A model generated the notes under the pieces. That model was not told where the DNA came from. It did not search any database and worked only from the letters and a program-made list of their open reading frames with translations. Shown here one piece after another: positions 55,076 through 64,000 of a stretch of DNA of 64,000 nt (the stretch's first letter is position 1; each line of letters begins with the position of its first letter). The stretch covers positions 7,652,229 through 7,716,228 of the forward strand of contig NZ_LT607803.1 in NCBI RefSeq assembly GCF_900090195.1, written 5' to 3'. The position numbers were made by a program, and so were the translations under genes. The stretch is from Variovorax sp. HW608. Lineage in GTDB: Bacteria > Pseudomonadota > Gammaproteobacteria > Burkholderiales > Burkholderiaceae_C.

Positions 55076-56458
55076 TCATGACTGTGGGGGTTCGCGGTAT
55101 TCCACATAGGCACGCGCACGAACCTCCTGGGCCCAGGTTTCGCTGTTCTGCTCGATCTTCTTCTCGCGCAGCACTGCGCGGGCGGCCTCGCGCTGCTCGA
55201 CCTGCGTGGGCTTGGTGTCGCGCCGATCGAGCACCTGGATCAGGTGCACGCCAAAGCGCGACACCACGGGGTCGCTGATCTGGCCGGGACTGAGGCGGTT
55301 CATCGCCTCCTCGAACTCGGGCACGAACTGGCCGGGTCGCGACCACCCGAGGTCGCCGCCACTCTTGGCGCTTCCGTCCTCCGAGTTGTCGCGAGCGAGG
55401 CCCGCAAAATCAGCGACGCCGCGCTGGATGCGATCCTTGAAATCGTTCAGCTGAGCGACCGATTGGGCCGTGGTGCGCTTGGGATCGTTGCGCAACAGGA
55501 TGTGGCGGACCTGCGTCTGCGTGATGACGGCATCGCCGACACCCGGCTGCGACTTGGCCAGCAGCTTCAGCACATGGAAGCCGGCGCCCGAGCGGATCGG
55601 TCCCACGATGCCGCCCACCGGCGTCGAATGTGTCGCCTCCACGAAGAGCGGGGGATAGCGTTCGGCGCTGCGCATGCCCATGGCGCCGCCGCCGGCACGG
55701 TCCGGCGCATCGGAGTTTTCCTGGACGAGCTTGCTGAAGTCTTCGCCGGCGCGGGCGCGTTGGGCGAGGCCCTGCGCGCGCTGCTGCAGCTTGGCCACAT
55801 CCGCATCGCTCGCGTTCTCGGGGACGATGACCAGCAGCTGCGCGATGTTGAGGTTCGGAGCAATCGACGCATTTCCGCCGCTGCGCTGCTCGCGAATGTA
55901 CTGGTCGACCTCGACGTCGCTGATCTTGACCTTGGATTCGACCTCGCTGTTGCGCAGGCGCGTGAGCGTGAGCTGATCTCGCAGCTCGCGCCGGAACTGG
56001 TCCTGCGACATGCCTTCGGCGGCGACCCGGCGCCGCAGCTCGGTCACCGTGATCTGGTTCTGCCGGGCCACGGTCTGTTCGGCCTGGTCGACCGCCAGAT
56101 CGTCGATCTTGATGCCGGACTCCTTGGCGAGCTGCAGCATCGCGCGCTCGGTGATCATCCGCTCGAGCACGAGGCGCGTGACTTCGGCGCGCGGCATCCG
56201 TTCGGCTTCGGGATTCTCGCGCAGCACGCGCGCCACCCGAAGCTGGACCTCGGTGTTGGTGACCGGCTCGGAGTTGACCAGCGCCACGATGTATTCGGCC
56301 GACCGCTGCACATTGGGCGCCGGCGAGCTTGCGGCCGGCGGCGGCACGATGCGCGGGCCGGCACGCATGATGTCGGTGATGCCCAGGCCCTGCGCGCCGG
56401 CGGAGGCCGCCAGAGTCGCGAGACAGGCCAGCGTAACGATGGAGCGAATGTGTTTCAT
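55076..56458 (-). CDS. surA: Periplasmic chaperone SurA
   Basis: 460 residues: signal peptide (ASA-GA near 22), N-terminal SurA chaperone domain, and two parvulin PPIC domains (about 205-305 and 320-425, the second with GGDLGWSRPGQFVPEFEEA). Folds outer-membrane barrels such as LptD, its upstream neighbour. The operon order lptD-surA-rsmA is the classical one. Confidence 0.95.
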   Translation of the reverse strand: MKHIRSIVTLACLATLAASAGAQGLGITDIMRAGPRIVPPPAASSPAPNVQRSAEYIVALVNSEPVTNTEVQLRVARVLRENPEAERMPRAEVTRLVLERMITERAMLQLAKESGIKIDDLAVDQAEQTVARQNQITVTELRRRVAAEGMSQDQFRRELRDQLTLTRLRNSEVESKVKISDVEVDQYIREQRSGGNASIAPNLNIAQLLVIVPENASDADVAKLQQRAQGLAQRARAGEDFSKLVQENSDAPDRAGGGAMGMRSAERYPPLFVEATHSTPVGGIVGPIRSGAGFHVLKLLAKSQPGVGDAVITQTQVRHILLRNDPKRTTAQSVAQLNDFKDRIQRGVADFAGLARDNSEDGSAKSGGDLGWSRPGQFVPEFEEAMNRLSPGQISDPVVSRFGVHLIQVLDRRDTKPTQVEQREAARAVLREKKIEQNSETWAQEVRARAYVEYREPPQS

Positions 56459-56476
56459 GGCGAGGCTCTATCTATC

Positions 56477-58891
56477 TCAGTCGTAATTGGTGTAGCGGCT
56501 CGGCGCCAGCGTCGGCTGACGCAGCGGCGTGTAGCGTTGGATGTTCTGCGTCAGAGTGCGCGCCGGATTCGTTCCCACGCTTGCGAAGCCGACGAGTTCG
56601 AGCTGGAACATGATGCGGGTGCTGGCTGTGACCTGCCCGGTGGTGATCCGTTCCACCACCACGCGGCCGATCCAGCAGCAGCCGTCGTATTCCAGGCCGA
56701 GCACGCCGTCCGTCAGCTTGCTGTCCTGCAGACTGTAATTCAGACGGCCTACAGCGTACCAGCGTCCGCCCCCTTGCCCCCGCCCGGGACCCAGATCCTT
56801 GCCGTAGTCGCCCCAGAGATCGTTGATCGGCCACTGCCAGCCGACGTCGATCGACCTGCTGCCGTCGTTGGAGGTCGACGTGGTGTCGGCCTGGTAACGG
56901 TAGGCAGCACTGATGGTGCGGTACGGGCCGGGGTTGTAGCGCGCGCTGATCGCGGTTCGGGTCGAGTCGTGCTGGTCCGGGTTGTATTGGACCGTGCCGT
57001 CCACGCTCCACTTCGGCGTCCAGTTGATCTGCGCGCCCAGCAGGATGTCGCTGAAACGATCGGTAACCGGCGTGCCATTTGGCAAGGTGACCAGTTGGTT
57101 CGCGAAGCGCAGTCGCTGCGCGATGCCGAATCGCGCCGCTTCGGCGCCGGTGTCGGGATCGATCAGGCGCGACGTGACCCCGAGGGTGAGCAGGTTGCTG
57201 TCGGAGATCCGGTCGTTGCCCGAGAAGGCGTTCTCGGTGTAGACGGTCGCGAAGCTGAAGTCGTTGGCTGCCGAATCGTAGTTCGGCAGGTCGTTCTGGT
57301 TGCGGAACGGCGTGTAGACGTAGAAGGCACGCGGCTCGAGCGTCTGGCGGAACGCGCGCCCGAAGTAGCTGGCGTCGCGCTCGAAGATCATGCCGCTGTC
57401 GAGGCTGAAGGTCGGCACCACGCGGGTGGCCGAGGTCGCGCCATTGGTGAGGAGCGGCGCGTCGAACTGGTAGGCGGTCGCGTTCAGCATCACCTTCGGG
57501 ATGACGAAGGTGCCCGGCGTCAGGAAGGGGCGGCTCAGCGAGGCCAGGCCGAACACGCGCTCGCCGTCGGGCTGCACGTAGCCGGCGAGTTGCTGCTGCA
57601 GCGCTTGGCTGGGGCCGCGGAAGCGCGAGTAGTCGGTGTTGAGCGTGAAGTCGAAGCCGTTCCAGTCGTACTTGTTGTAGTCCGCGGTGATCTGCGGCAG
57701 GCGGTCGTACGGCGGCAGGATCGGCGAAGGCGCGTACTGGAGCGTCTGGTAGCTCAACGCGCGCGCCATGCCGCTCCAGTCGCCGGAGGTCCAGCGCAGG
57801 ATGCCGTCGTTGGCCAGCAGCCGCTGCGTGAGCGACGGCGTGCGCGTGAAGTCGCGCCAGTAGTCGTCATCGCTCACGCGGTTGATGTTCAGCGTGCCGG
57901 TCAGTGAGTCGAGCCCCAGCGGCTTGGCATCGAAGCGCTGCTCGTGGTGCGTCCAGACGCCCCAGCGATCGCGATCGCGCAGCTTGTCGTCCGGCATGTA
58001 GTCGGCACGGATCTCGCCGCTGTACGTCGGCTCGAGGTAGCGGAACTCGGTGCCGAGGTTGATGCCGCGCTTGCTCATGAAGGTCGGATAGAGCGTTGCG
58101 TCGCGATTGGGCGCGATGTTCCAGTAGTACGGCGTCGTGACCTCGAAGCCGTTCACGCTGTCGATCCCGACGACCGGCGGCAGCAGGCCCGTCTTGCGAG
58201 CATTGCTCAGCGGGAAGCTGATCGACGGGAACGGTGGCGTGCTGACGCCCATGAAGGTGATCTGGGCGCTGGTGGCGACGCCGACGTTCTCCTCGGTATC
58301 GGTGGTGATGGTGCGGGCCCGGAGCAGCCAGGCCGGCATCCAGCCCGGATAGTCCTCCGGCCGGCAGGTGGTGTAGGTGGCCATGCGGGCCACCGACACG
58401 TTGCTGTCGATGAAGTCGATGCGCTCCGCGTCGCCATGTCCGCCGTTGGCGAGAAACTCGTAGCGCACCTTGTTGAAGAAGCCCTCGAAGGTCTCGATCT
58501 TGAGCTCGAGCTCCGGGCCTTCGTAGATGTTGCCGGCCTGGTTGACATGCACGTTGCCGGTCGCCCGGGCGCGATCCTCGGGCTGGTAGTACTCGAGGCG
58601 GTCGGCGCGGATCAGGGTGTCGCCGCGACGCAGCGTGGCATTGCCTTCCACCACCGTGCCGAGGTCGGGCTGCCCGAAGATGCGGTCCCCGTCGATGAAG
58701 CTCGGCATCCGCCCGCGCAGGTTCTCCGGAACCACCTCGGTGAGCTGGGGTGTGCGCTTGAGCACCAGCGGTGCATCCAGGTCCGCCTCCTGCGCCCACG
58801 CGCCATGCGCATGCAGCAGGGCGAGCGACAGCACGGCCAGCGGCAAAGGCGGGCGGCACCGGCGCCAGGCGGCTCGGTTCAGGTCAGGCAT
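56477..58891 (-). CDS. lptD: LPS-assembly protein LptD
   Basis: 804 residues: signal peptide ending ALLHAHGAWAQE near 34, periplasmic OstA/jellyroll part (about 60-190), then outer-membrane barrel to the end. Cys in TTCRPED and DGCCWIG are the disulfide positions. Places LPS in the outer leaflet. Confidence 0.95.
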   Translation of the reverse strand: MPDLNRAAWRRCRPPLPLAVLSLALLHAHGAWAQEADLDAPLVLKRTPQLTEVVPENLRGRMPSFIDGDRIFGQPDLGTVVEGNATLRRGDTLIRADRLEYYQPEDRARATGNVHVNQAGNIYEGPELELKIETFEGFFNKVRYEFLANGGHGDAERIDFIDSNVSVARMATYTTCRPEDYPGWMPAWLLRARTITTDTEENVGVATSAQITFMGVSTPPFPSISFPLSNARKTGLLPPVVGIDSVNGFEVTTPYYWNIAPNRDATLYPTFMSKRGINLGTEFRYLEPTYSGEIRADYMPDDKLRDRDRWGVWTHHEQRFDAKPLGLDSLTGTLNINRVSDDDYWRDFTRTPSLTQRLLANDGILRWTSGDWSGMARALSYQTLQYAPSPILPPYDRLPQITADYNKYDWNGFDFTLNTDYSRFRGPSQALQQQLAGYVQPDGERVFGLASLSRPFLTPGTFVIPKVMLNATAYQFDAPLLTNGATSATRVVPTFSLDSGMIFERDASYFGRAFRQTLEPRAFYVYTPFRNQNDLPNYDSAANDFSFATVYTENAFSGNDRISDSNLLTLGVTSRLIDPDTGAEAARFGIAQRLRFANQLVTLPNGTPVTDRFSDILLGAQINWTPKWSVDGTVQYNPDQHDSTRTAISARYNPGPYRTISAAYRYQADTTSTSNDGSRSIDVGWQWPINDLWGDYGKDLGPGRGQGGGRWYAVGRLNYSLQDSKLTDGVLGLEYDGCCWIGRVVVERITTGQVTASTRIMFQLELVGFASVGTNPARTLTQNIQRYTPLRQPTLAPSRYTNYD

Positions 58892-58992
58892 CGGTAGGGA
58901 AGGACAAATAGCGTCTGGAGGGGAACGCGGCGCCCCGGGGGCCGTCGGGTTGAGAGGCTCCGCGCCAGGCGGATTTGTAGAATTGATTATCC

Positions 58993-60087
58993 ATGACAGC
59001 CTCTTCGATCCCGGCCCGCGGCGCCGCGACAGTTTCTCAATCCCCCGTGTGGACAGACGCGGCGCGGGCCCAGACTTTTCAGCGCTGGATGGAACGGATC
59101 GCGCCGCAACACCAGTTGCTTCCCGATACGGTCCGCCTTGCCTCGGCCGATGCCAGCTTCAGGCGCTACTTCCGCGTCAACACGAGCGGCGAGGCGCTGA
59201 CGCGCATCGTGATGGATGCACCGCCCGCACAGGAAAACAGCGCGCCGTTCGTCCACGTCGCCGAGCTGATGGCCGGCGCCGGCGTCAAGGCCCCGCAAAT
59301 CCTCGAATGGGACCGGGAAAACGGCTTCCTGCTGCTCGACGACCTGGGCTTCCAGACCATGCTCGACGTGATCGACCCGGCCGATCCCGCTGCCGCGCGT
59401 CCGCTCTACGAGCAGGCGATCGACAGCCTGATCCGCTGGCAGCTCGCTTCGAAGCCCGACGTGCTTCCCCCGTACGACAAGGCACTGCTGGAGCGCGAGC
59501 TCTCGCTGTTTCCGCAGTGGTACATCGGCCGGCACCGCGGCATCGCGGTCGAAGGCAAGCTCAAGGAGCGCCTGGACCGCACGTTCGGCCTGATCGTGGA
59601 GAACAACCTCGCGGCGCCGCAGGTCTACGTGCACCGCGATTTCATGCCACGCAACCTGATGGTCAATGACGGCGCGCCGCTCGGCGTGCTGGACTTCCAG
59701 GACGCCGTTCACGGCCCGATCACCTACGACATCGCGAGCCTGATGCGCGATGCCTTCCTGAGCTGGGAAGAGGACTTCGTGATCGACATGACCGTGCGCT
59801 ACTGGCAGAAGGCCCGCAAGGCCGGGTTGCCCGTCGACGAGGACTTCGGCGCCTTCTATCGCGCGGTCGAATGGATGGGCCTGCAGCGCCACCTGAAGGT
59901 GGCCGGCATCTTCGCGCGCCTCACGCTGCGCGACGGCAAGCCGAAGTACCTGGCCGATGCGCCGCGCTTCATCAGCTACATCCGGGCCACCGCGGGCCGT
60001 TATCGCGAACTCGCGCCGCTGTTGCGCGTGATCGACGAGATCGAGGGCACGCAGCCGCAAACCGGCTTCGCCTACGGAAGGGTATGA
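58993..60087 (+). CDS. amgK: N-acetylmuramate/N-acetylglucosamine kinase AmgK
   Basis: APH-fold kinase, 364 residues: catalytic VYVHRDFMPRNLMV and VLDFQDAVHGP. With MurU it recycles MurNAc to UDP-MurNAc, by-passing fosfomycin-sensitive MurA. Divergent from lptD, the common location. Its usual partner murU is 18 kb away here. Confidence 0.9.
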   Translation: MTASSIPARGAATVSQSPVWTDAARAQTFQRWMERIAPQHQLLPDTVRLASADASFRRYFRVNTSGEALTRIVMDAPPAQENSAPFVHVAELMAGAGVKAPQILEWDRENGFLLLDDLGFQTMLDVIDPADPAAARPLYEQAIDSLIRWQLASKPDVLPPYDKALLERELSLFPQWYIGRHRGIAVEGKLKERLDRTFGLIVENNLAAPQVYVHRDFMPRNLMVNDGAPLGVLDFQDAVHGPITYDIASLMRDAFLSWEEDFVIDMTVRYWQKARKAGLPVDEDFGAFYRAVEWMGLQRHLKVAGIFARLTLRDGKPKYLADAPRFISYIRATAGRYRELAPLLRVIDEIEGTQPQTGFAYGRV

Positions 60088-60129
60088 CGTTCTCCCCCAG
60101 GCTTCGCGCGCGCGCCATGGGAAGCTGAC
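60088..60129 (+). repeat. Family B post-stop repeat, truncated copy
   Basis: Begins directly after the amgK stop: TCTCCCCCAGGCTTCG, the family B opening, then diverges. The rest of the spacer leads into the rsmE GTG. Confidence 0.5.
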
Positions 60130-60840
60130 GTGGCCCGGATTCACTGCGCCGTCGCGCTGGCTTCCAACAGTTCACTCTCGCTGCCGCCCGGTGCTGCGCG
60201 CCACGTGCAGGTGCTGCGGATGCAGCCCGGCGACAGCCTGACGCTGTTCGACGGCTCCGGCGGTGAATACGCGGCGACCGTCGAGCGCATGGGCCGAAGC
60301 GACGTCGAGGTGCGCGTGGGCGAGCACAGCGCGATCGAACGCGAAGCCGCACGCGCCGTGCACCTCGCGGTCGGCATGCCGGCCAACGAGCGCATGGACT
60401 GGCTGGTCGAGAAGGCCACCGAACTCGGCGTCGCCAGCATCCAGCCGCTGATGACGGCGCATGCCGTGCTCCGGCTCTCCGGCGAGCGCGCCGACAAGAA
60501 ACGCGCGCACTGGGAGGCCATCGCCATCGCGGCGTGCGAGCAGTGCGGGCGCAATCGCGTGCCGAAGATCCACCCGGTGCAGACCTTCGCGAACTGGCTC
60601 GCTGCATCGAGCGCCGATCCAGGGCGATTCGTCCTGAGTTTCGCGCAAGGATCGCGACCCCTGCGCGATGTCGCGCCGAACGAAGGCGCCGACGCATGGG
60701 TGCTGAGCGGGCCCGAAGGCGGCCTCAGCAACGCCGAGGAGTCGGATGCGATCGAGCGCGGCTTCGTGCCGGTCTCGCTCGGCCCACGTGTCCTGCGCGC
60801 CGAGACGGCGGCGCTCGCCGCGCTCGCATCGCTGTCCTGA
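60130..60840 (+). CDS. rsmE: 16S rRNA (uracil-1498-N3)-methyltransferase
   Basis: GTG start. N-terminal PUA-like part (RHVQVLRMQPGDSLTLFDG), then the SPOUT knot: LSGPEGGLSNAE and LGPRVLRAETAALAAL. 236 residues. Methylates U1498. Confidence 0.95.
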   Translation: MARIHCAVALASNSSLSLPPGAARHVQVLRMQPGDSLTLFDGSGGEYAATVERMGRSDVEVRVGEHSAIEREAARAVHLAVGMPANERMDWLVEKATELGVASIQPLMTAHAVLRLSGERADKKRAHWEAIAIAACEQCGRNRVPKIHPVQTFANWLAASSADPGRFVLSFAQGSRPLRDVAPNEGADAWVLSGPEGGLSNAEESDAIERGFVPVSLGPRVLRAETAALAALASLS

Positions 60841-60873
60841 CTGTCCGCAAACGCCCCGATCCCCTTTGCTCCC

Positions 60874-62229
60874 ATGTCATTGCGACTGTCTTCCTTCCGA
60901 TTCGCGCCCGTCATGCTCGCGGCGCTTTGCGCCGCAGCCGGCGCACAGGCCCAGAGCAATGCGGTAGCCCCGACGCCTTCGCAGGTGCGCCCGGCGGTCG
61001 ATCAGGCCTACACGCAGCTTCTCGCCGCACCCGCCATCAAGGACTTGCTCGACGCGCTCCAGGCCGACCATGAGCGCTCCGTCGAAGACCTGAAGATGCT
61101 CACCGAGATCGAGGCGCCGCCCTTCAAGGAGCACAAGCGCGCCGAGGCCTTTCTTGCGCGCCTGAAGGCCCTCGGCCTCGGCGACGCGAAGATCGACAGC
61201 GAAGGCAACGTGATCGGCGTTCGCAAGGGCACCGGCAACGGCCCCAGGCTGCTGATCTCGGCGCACCTCGACACGGTCTTCCCCGCCGGCACCGACGTGA
61301 AGGTCAAGGAGCGCGACGGCAGGCTCTACGCGCCCGGCATCTCCGACGACACGCGCGGGCTCTCGGTGCTCCTGTCGTGGCTCAAGGTGCTGAACGACAA
61401 CAAGATCCAGACCGTGGGCGACCTGATCTTTGCCGGCAACATCGGCGAGGAAGAACTCGGCAACCTGCGCGGCATGAAGGCGATCTTCCGCGACCACCTC
61501 GACATCGACGGGATGGTCGGCCTCGAGCCCGCGCCGGACGGCAACGTGTTGGTGCTCGGCACCGCCAGCCACCGCTACGAAGTGAGCTTCAAGGGTCCGG
61601 GCGGGCATAGCTACGCGGCCTTCGGACAGGTGCCCAGCGCGATCCACGCCATGGGCCGCGCGATCGCGAAGATCGCCGACATCAAGACGCCGAGCTTTCC
61701 CAAGACGACGTTCACCGTCGGCCTCGTGAGCGGCGGCACGTCGGTCAACACGATCGCGCCGGACGCGCGCATGGCGGTGGACATCCGGTCCGACGACACG
61801 GCCGCGCTGCTCGAGACCGAGAAGAAGATCCTCGCCGCGGTCGACGAAGCGGTGGCGGAGGAGAACAGGCGCTGGAACGTCACGACCCTCGGCGCCACCA
61901 GCAAGCTGATCGGCGAGCGGCCCGGCGGCCGTACCGGATCGGACTCCGTGATCGTCGAGGCGGCCGTGCGCGCCAATTCGGCTTTCGGCCACAAGACGCT
62001 GCTGTCGGGCGCCAGCACCGACGCCAACGTGCCGATGTCGCTCGGCATTCCCGCGATCATCATCGGCAGCGGCGGCAAGACCGGCGGCTTTCACGCACTG
62101 TCCGAATGGATCGACGTGACAGAGGGCTGGAAGGGCGCGCAGAATGCCCTGGTGACCGTGCTCGGACTGGTCGGCGTACAGGGCGTCAGTGAACCGCTGC
62201 TGCCGAAGCGCCCGCCGCGTTCCAGGTAG
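60874..62229 (+). CDS. Exported M20-family metallopeptidase
   Basis: 451 residues, signal peptide to about 27 (AGAQAQ). Zinc ligands: His in ISAHLDTVF, Asp in GISDDTRG, Glu pair in IGEEELGN, Glu/Asp in VGLEPAP. Substrate not known. Confidence 0.88.
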   Translation: MSLRLSSFRFAPVMLAALCAAAGAQAQSNAVAPTPSQVRPAVDQAYTQLLAAPAIKDLLDALQADHERSVEDLKMLTEIEAPPFKEHKRAEAFLARLKALGLGDAKIDSEGNVIGVRKGTGNGPRLLISAHLDTVFPAGTDVKVKERDGRLYAPGISDDTRGLSVLLSWLKVLNDNKIQTVGDLIFAGNIGEEELGNLRGMKAIFRDHLDIDGMVGLEPAPDGNVLVLGTASHRYEVSFKGPGGHSYAAFGQVPSAIHAMGRAIAKIADIKTPSFPKTTFTVGLVSGGTSVNTIAPDARMAVDIRSDDTAALLETEKKILAAVDEAVAEENRRWNVTTLGATSKLIGERPGGRTGSDSVIVEAAVRANSAFGHKTLLSGASTDANVPMSLGIPAIIIGSGGKTGGFHALSEWIDVTEGWKGAQNALVTVLGLVGVQGVSEPLLPKRPPRSR

Positions 62230-62275
62230 GGCACACTCCTTCCATTTGACATCTGAATCTCTAGAGGAGCCCATC

Positions 62276-62743
62276 ATGGGATTGCTCGACTCGGTTCTCG
62301 GACAAGTGCTCGGTGGCGCTCAGGCGCAACCACAGACAGGCGGCATCGGCAGTCTCGGCGGCCCGGGCGGGCTGAGCGATCTGGGCAACATCGCCGGCGC
62401 GCTCGGCGGCCTGCTTGCCAACAACGGCGAGCAAGGCGGACTGGGTGGGCTGGTGTCGAAGTTCGAGCAGGCGGGCATGGGCGATGTCATCGGCTCGTGG
62501 ATCGGCCACGGCGAGAACGCGCCGATTTCCGGCGGGCAGCTCCACAACGTGCTCGGCGACGACGTCGTCTCCGGCATCGCGCAGAAGCTCGGCATGAACA
62601 GCGCGACCCTGCTGCCATTGCTCGCCACCTTGCTGCCGACGCTGATCGACCACCTCACGCCCAAGGGCCAGGTGCCGGCCGAAGGGTTGGGCAACCAGGA
62701 CGATCTGCTCTCCTCGCTCAGCGGACTGCTGCAGAAGGGTTGA
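62276..62743 (+). CDS. YidB-like (DUF937) protein
   Basis: 155 residues. Gly-rich N-terminal part and conserved WIGHGENAPISGGQLHNVLGDD. GAGGAG precedes the ATG at 62276. Function unknown. Confidence 0.88.
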   Translation: MGLLDSVLGQVLGGAQAQPQTGGIGSLGGPGGLSDLGNIAGALGGLLANNGEQGGLGGLVSKFEQAGMGDVIGSWIGHGENAPISGGQLHNVLGDDVVSGIAQKLGMNSATLLPLLATLLPTLIDHLTPKGQVPAEGLGNQDDLLSSLSGLLQKG

Positions 62744-62773
62744 CGAAGAAAGCCCCGTCATTTCGACAGGAAG

Positions 62774-62796
62774 ATGGCGCCGCAAGGCGCCATTTT
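62774..62796 (+). terminator. Rho-independent terminator
   Basis: ATGGCGCC with GGCGCCAT, loop GCAA, then TTTT. It lies only 26 bases before the MFS start. Confidence 0.85.
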
Positions 62797-62821
62797 CGTG
62801 AGTCCACCACATAAGAACTTC

Positions 62822-63991
62822 ATGAACCGCAATCTCTGGCTGCTCACCTTCTGCCAAGGCCTGTTCCTCACGAACAACGTCGCCTTCATCGCCATCAACG
62901 GCCTCGTCGGCCTGTCGCTCGCGCCGCGCGGCTGGATGGCGACGCTGCCGGTCATGGCGTATGTGGTGGGCGGCGCGCTATCGACCGGCCTTGTCGCGCG
63001 AACGCAGCGGCGCTTCGGCCGGCGACGTTCGTTCCAGATCGGGCTCGCGGTCGCGCTGGTTTCCGCGCTGCTGTGCGCACAGGCGGCGGTGTGGAAGGAG
63101 TTCTGGCTCCTGTGTCTCGCAACGGTCGTGGCCGGCTACTACAACGCGAACGCCAACCTCTACCGCTTTGCCGCGGCCGAACTCGCCGCGCCCGGCTGGC
63201 GCGAGAAGGCGGTGTCGATGGTGATGGCCGGCGGCCTGATCGGCGCGGTGATTGGCCCCAACCTCGCCTCGGTCACGCGCAACTGGTTCGAGGTGCCTTT
63301 TGCCGGTGCGTACATGGCGCTCGCCATCGTCGCCCTGGCCTCGATGGCGATGATGCAGTTCATCGACTTTCCGGCGCCGCCGGCGAAAAGCGCCACGGCC
63401 GGAGGCCGCCCGCTCGCGGAGATCGCGCGCCAGCCGGCATTCATCGTTGCCGCGGTCGCCGGCTCGCTGGGCTTCGGCGTGATGAACCTGCTGATGGCGG
63501 CCACGCCGATCGCGATGCAGGTCTGCAGCCTTCCTTTCGAGGACATCGCATTCGTTCTCGAATGGCACGTGATCGGCATGTTCGCGCCGGGCTTCTTCAC
63601 GGGCCACCTGATCCGGCGCATCGGCGTGCTGCCGGTGATGGGCACCGGGCTGCTGCTCAACCTGTCATGCGTTGCGGTGGCGTTGTCCGGCGTTGAATTG
63701 CAGCAGTTCGTGATCGCGCTGTTCCTGCTCGGCATCGGATGGAATTTCCTCTTCACCGGCGCCACCACGCTTTCGCTCGCCACCTTCACGGCCGAAGAGA
63801 AGGACCGCGCACAAGGTGCGCTCAACTTCTGCATGTTCGCCACGCTCGCGCTGACCTCGTTCGCTTCCGGTGTGCTGGTCACGACGCAGGGCTGGCGTCT
63901 CTTGAATTTCGGATCGCTGGTGCCGCTGGTGCTGACCGCGATCGCGCTGCTGTGGCTTGCGCGCCGCCGCATGGTCACCGCGGCGGTCTAG
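62822..63991 (+). CDS. Major facilitator superfamily transporter
   Basis: 389 residues, 12 predicted transmembrane helices; ARTQRRFGRRRSFQIG is the loop 2-3 motif. Start at 62822 follows the terminator; the frame open from 62774 overlaps it. Substrate not clear. Confidence 0.87.
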   Translation: MNRNLWLLTFCQGLFLTNNVAFIAINGLVGLSLAPRGWMATLPVMAYVVGGALSTGLVARTQRRFGRRRSFQIGLAVALVSALLCAQAAVWKEFWLLCLATVVAGYYNANANLYRFAAAELAAPGWREKAVSMVMAGGLIGAVIGPNLASVTRNWFEVPFAGAYMALAIVALASMAMMQFIDFPAPPAKSATAGGRPLAEIARQPAFIVAAVAGSLGFGVMNLLMAATPIAMQVCSLPFEDIAFVLEWHVIGMFAPGFFTGHLIRRIGVLPVMGTGLLLNLSCVAVALSGVELQQFVIALFLLGIGWNFLFTGATTLSLATFTAEEKDRAQGALNFCMFATLALTSFASGVLVTTQGWRLLNFGSLVPLVLTAIALLWLARRRMVTAAV

Positions 63992-64000
63992 GCTAGGGCA

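Overview
The window is GC-rich, densely coded DNA typical of Burkholderiales. Gene content and order fit a member of the Comamonadaceae and most resemble Variovorax: an infA paralogue with a DbpA helicase, lptD-surA-rsmA opposite amgK, a fused malic enzyme/PTA protein, and family-typical interspersed repeats. The assignment to genus is an inference from protein style, not from a search. I saw no rRNA, tRNA or CRISPR array.

Layout. 1-11.9 kb: infA-dbpA, a diheme cytochrome c, RtcB RNA ligase, a GDSL hydrolase, an iron-sulfur DinG/XPD-type helicase with an N-terminal nuclease-like domain, an atypical Nramp transporter, an SDR and SlyD. 12-23 kb: pirin, a divergent LysR/bile-acid-symporter-like pair, aldo/keto reductase, Lhr helicase, a flavin monooxygenase and an FHA protein.

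23.4-32.6 kb is the highlight: an operon on the minus strand running rcoM, coxM, coxS, coxL, coxG, coxD, coxE, xdhC/coxF, mocA. CoxL has the form I aerobic CO dehydrogenase active-site motif AYRCSFR. The gene in front encodes a PAS-LytTR protein that keeps the three residues known as haem ligands in the CO sensor RcoM. Three direct repeats of the TTnnnG type lie between rcoM and coxM at 20-21 bp spacing. Together this looks like a complete CO-sensing and CO-oxidising unit.

33.4-36.3 kb: a TetR gene and a VOC-fold gene, split by an apparently intact group II intron (33490-35440) that sits directly against the VOC gene's Shine-Dalgarno sequence. 36.3-40.8 kb: gap, tkt, speD and murU. 40.8-44.4 kb: a large lipoprotein and PepP. 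44.4-50.3 kb: a minus-strand cluster of SPFH/SHOCT protein, DUF4178 zinc-ribbon protein, DUF350 protein, membrane-anchored spermidine-synthase-like protein and a Tat lipoprotein flavin oxidoreductase, probably an envelope or polyamine-linked stress system. 50.5-64 kb: maeB, a secreted RNase Sa-type ribonuclease with a barstar inhibitor, a frameshifted rsmA, surA, lptD, amgK, rsmE, an M20 peptidase, a YidB-like protein and an MFS transporter.

Two short interspersed repeat families cut across this layout. Family A (three copies) lies just before start codons, supplies the GGAGG ribosome-binding site, has a hairpin conserved in shape but not in sequence, and encodes a mini-ORF whose stop overlaps the next start. 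Family B (four copies) starts 1-11 nt after stop codons.
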